DNA of 64,000 nt, from NCBI RefSeq assembly GCF_029623395.1, contig NZ_JAPYKK010000001.1:310001-374000 (forward strand), read 5' to 3'. The stretch is from Sphingomonas echinoides (GTDB lineage Bacteria; Pseudomonadota; Alphaproteobacteria; Sphingomonadales; Sphingomonadaceae). Position 1 is the stretch's first letter. Every line of letters starts with the position of its first letter. The position numbers and the translations under genes were made by a program. Of this stretch, positions 63,516 through 64,000 are shown one piece after another. The notes under the pieces were generated by a model. It made no database searches, was not told where the DNA came from, and was given only the letters and a program-made list of their open reading frames with translations.

Positions 63516-64000
63516 ATGACAGACGAAGCCCCCGGCACCGGCCTTTCAAGGCTCAGCATGAGCTTGCCGACCGACCTGTACCGTCAGCTCGACGTGATGG
63601 TGCAGGAGCGCGGGCTGCCGTCGCGCTCGCAGATGATCGCCGAACTGATCCGCCACGCGCTCGCCGAACATGGCGAGGCGACGCACCCCGATGCGTTGCT
63701 CGCTGGCACGATCACGCTGGTCTATCGCTCCAACATGGGCCGGGTGCGCGAACTGCTCGCGCAGACCCAGCATGAATATCTGAAGGAAGTCATTTCCGCG
63801 CAGCACGTCTTCCTCGAAGACGACCAGTCGCTCGAGGTGCTGCTGGTGCAGGGACCGGCGGCGCGGCTGCGCGACCTGTGCGATGCGCTGCGCAAGGTGC
63901 GCGGCGTCCAGCAGATCAGCTTGTTCACCACCACCGCCTTGTTGCCGCCGCTCCACGAGCAGGTCAGCTTCAAGGGGGCCAAGTCGAGGAAACCCGCCTG
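63516..64000 (+). CDS. NikR-like CopG-family regulator, cut by the right edge
   Basis: At least 161 residues are seen; the frame is still open at base 64000. An N-terminal ribbon-helix-helix (SRLSMSLPTDLYRQLDVMVQ, then GLPSRSQMIAELIRHAL, about 11-50) binds DNA. The C-terminal ACT-like domain aligns with NikR: QTQHEY and AQHVFLEDDQSLEVLLVQG. Aligned with E. coli NikR H76, H87, H89 and C95, this protein has H86, H97, F99 and S105. So two of four nickel ligands are lost, and it probably senses something other than nickel. It follows the ATPase by 12 bases and is likely the regulator of the transporter operon. Confidence 0.88.
   Translation, partial: MTDEAPGTGLSRLSMSLPTDLYRQLDVMVQERGLPSRSQMIAELIRHALAEHGEATHPDALLAGTITLVYRSNMGRVRELLAQTQHEYLKEVISAQHVFLEDDQSLEVLLVQGPAARLRDLCDALRKVRGVQQISLFTTTALLPPLHEQVSFKGAKSRKPA

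Noticed and set aside
1..64000. tRNA, rRNA, CRISPR array, insertion sequence or phage integration site
   Set aside because: No such sequence was recognised on reading both strands. Short tRNAs could be missed by eye; a tRNA scan would settle it.

Overview
The window is high-GC, densely packed chromosomal DNA of a sphingomonad alphaproteobacterium, most likely Sphingomonas or a close relative. The support is the protein content: large TonB receptors with 'DIIVTG' N-termini next to TPR-sulfotransferases, the xseA-DUF2093-M23 order, a bacteriophytochrome with a C17-type N-terminus, a NodT/EmrA/EmrB pump, and several small exported proteins typical of sphingomonads. The genus is an inference. I see no rRNA, tRNA, CRISPR array, insertion sequence or phage gene, so this is chromosomal backbone with accessory metabolic blocks. 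LAYOUT. 1-5.9 kb: a cut-off small exported protein, a TPR-sulfotransferase, a convergent TonB receptor and a small exported protein. 5.9-13.3 kb: housekeeping genes (M23 endopeptidase, DUF2093, xseA, purD sharing a CATG with xseA, an HhH membrane protein, a CNNM/CBS protein, tadA, a small membrane protein interrupted by an amber codon, rpmB). 13.3-21.5 kb: phytase-like esterase, glycine-zipper protein, GT-C-like membrane protein, argG, cfa, a molybdoenzyme/cytochrome b pair and a flavin reductase. 21.6-26.1 kb: a light-sensing operon with a bacteriophytochrome kinase (red/far-red), a LOV hybrid kinase (blue) and the heme oxygenase that makes the biliverdin chromophore. 26.1-30.7 kb: an OprO/P porin, exported gamma-glutamyltransferase and exported acetamidase-like hydrolase. 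30.7-35.1 kb: five overlapping minus-strand genes (GT2, acyl-CoA-dehydrogenase-like, PIG-L deacetylase, SAM methyltransferase, GT4) that look like one uncharacterised glycoconjugate pathway. 35.3-38.7 kb: Gly-rich protein, HAD phosphatase, Tat-exported phospholipase C. 39.0-43.8 kb: a MarR-controlled tripartite efflux operon. 43.8-52.9 kb: LysR, malate synthase G, RlpA, DUF3253, cupin, PAS-LuxR regulator, a stress-protein trio, a frameshifted glutaminase and Ogt. 53.1-57.2 kb: a second convergent TonB receptor/TPR-sulfotransferase pair, mirroring the first. 57.2-64 kb: response regulator, hybrid kinase, exported MBL hydrolase and, divergently, an ABC importer of the 'urea carboxylase region' type with a NikR-like regulator that has lost half of its nickel ligands; the right edge cuts this regulator. 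HOW THE GENES WORK TOGETHER. The clearest units are the photosensor operon, the efflux operon, the five-gene sugar/deacetylase/methyltransferase operon, and the ABC transporter with its NikR-like protein and a dyad in the divergent control region. The last two are the best candidates for undescribed biology. Two genes are broken as written (amber codon in the small membrane protein, 1-nt loss in glutaminase); each could be a real mutation or an assembly error.
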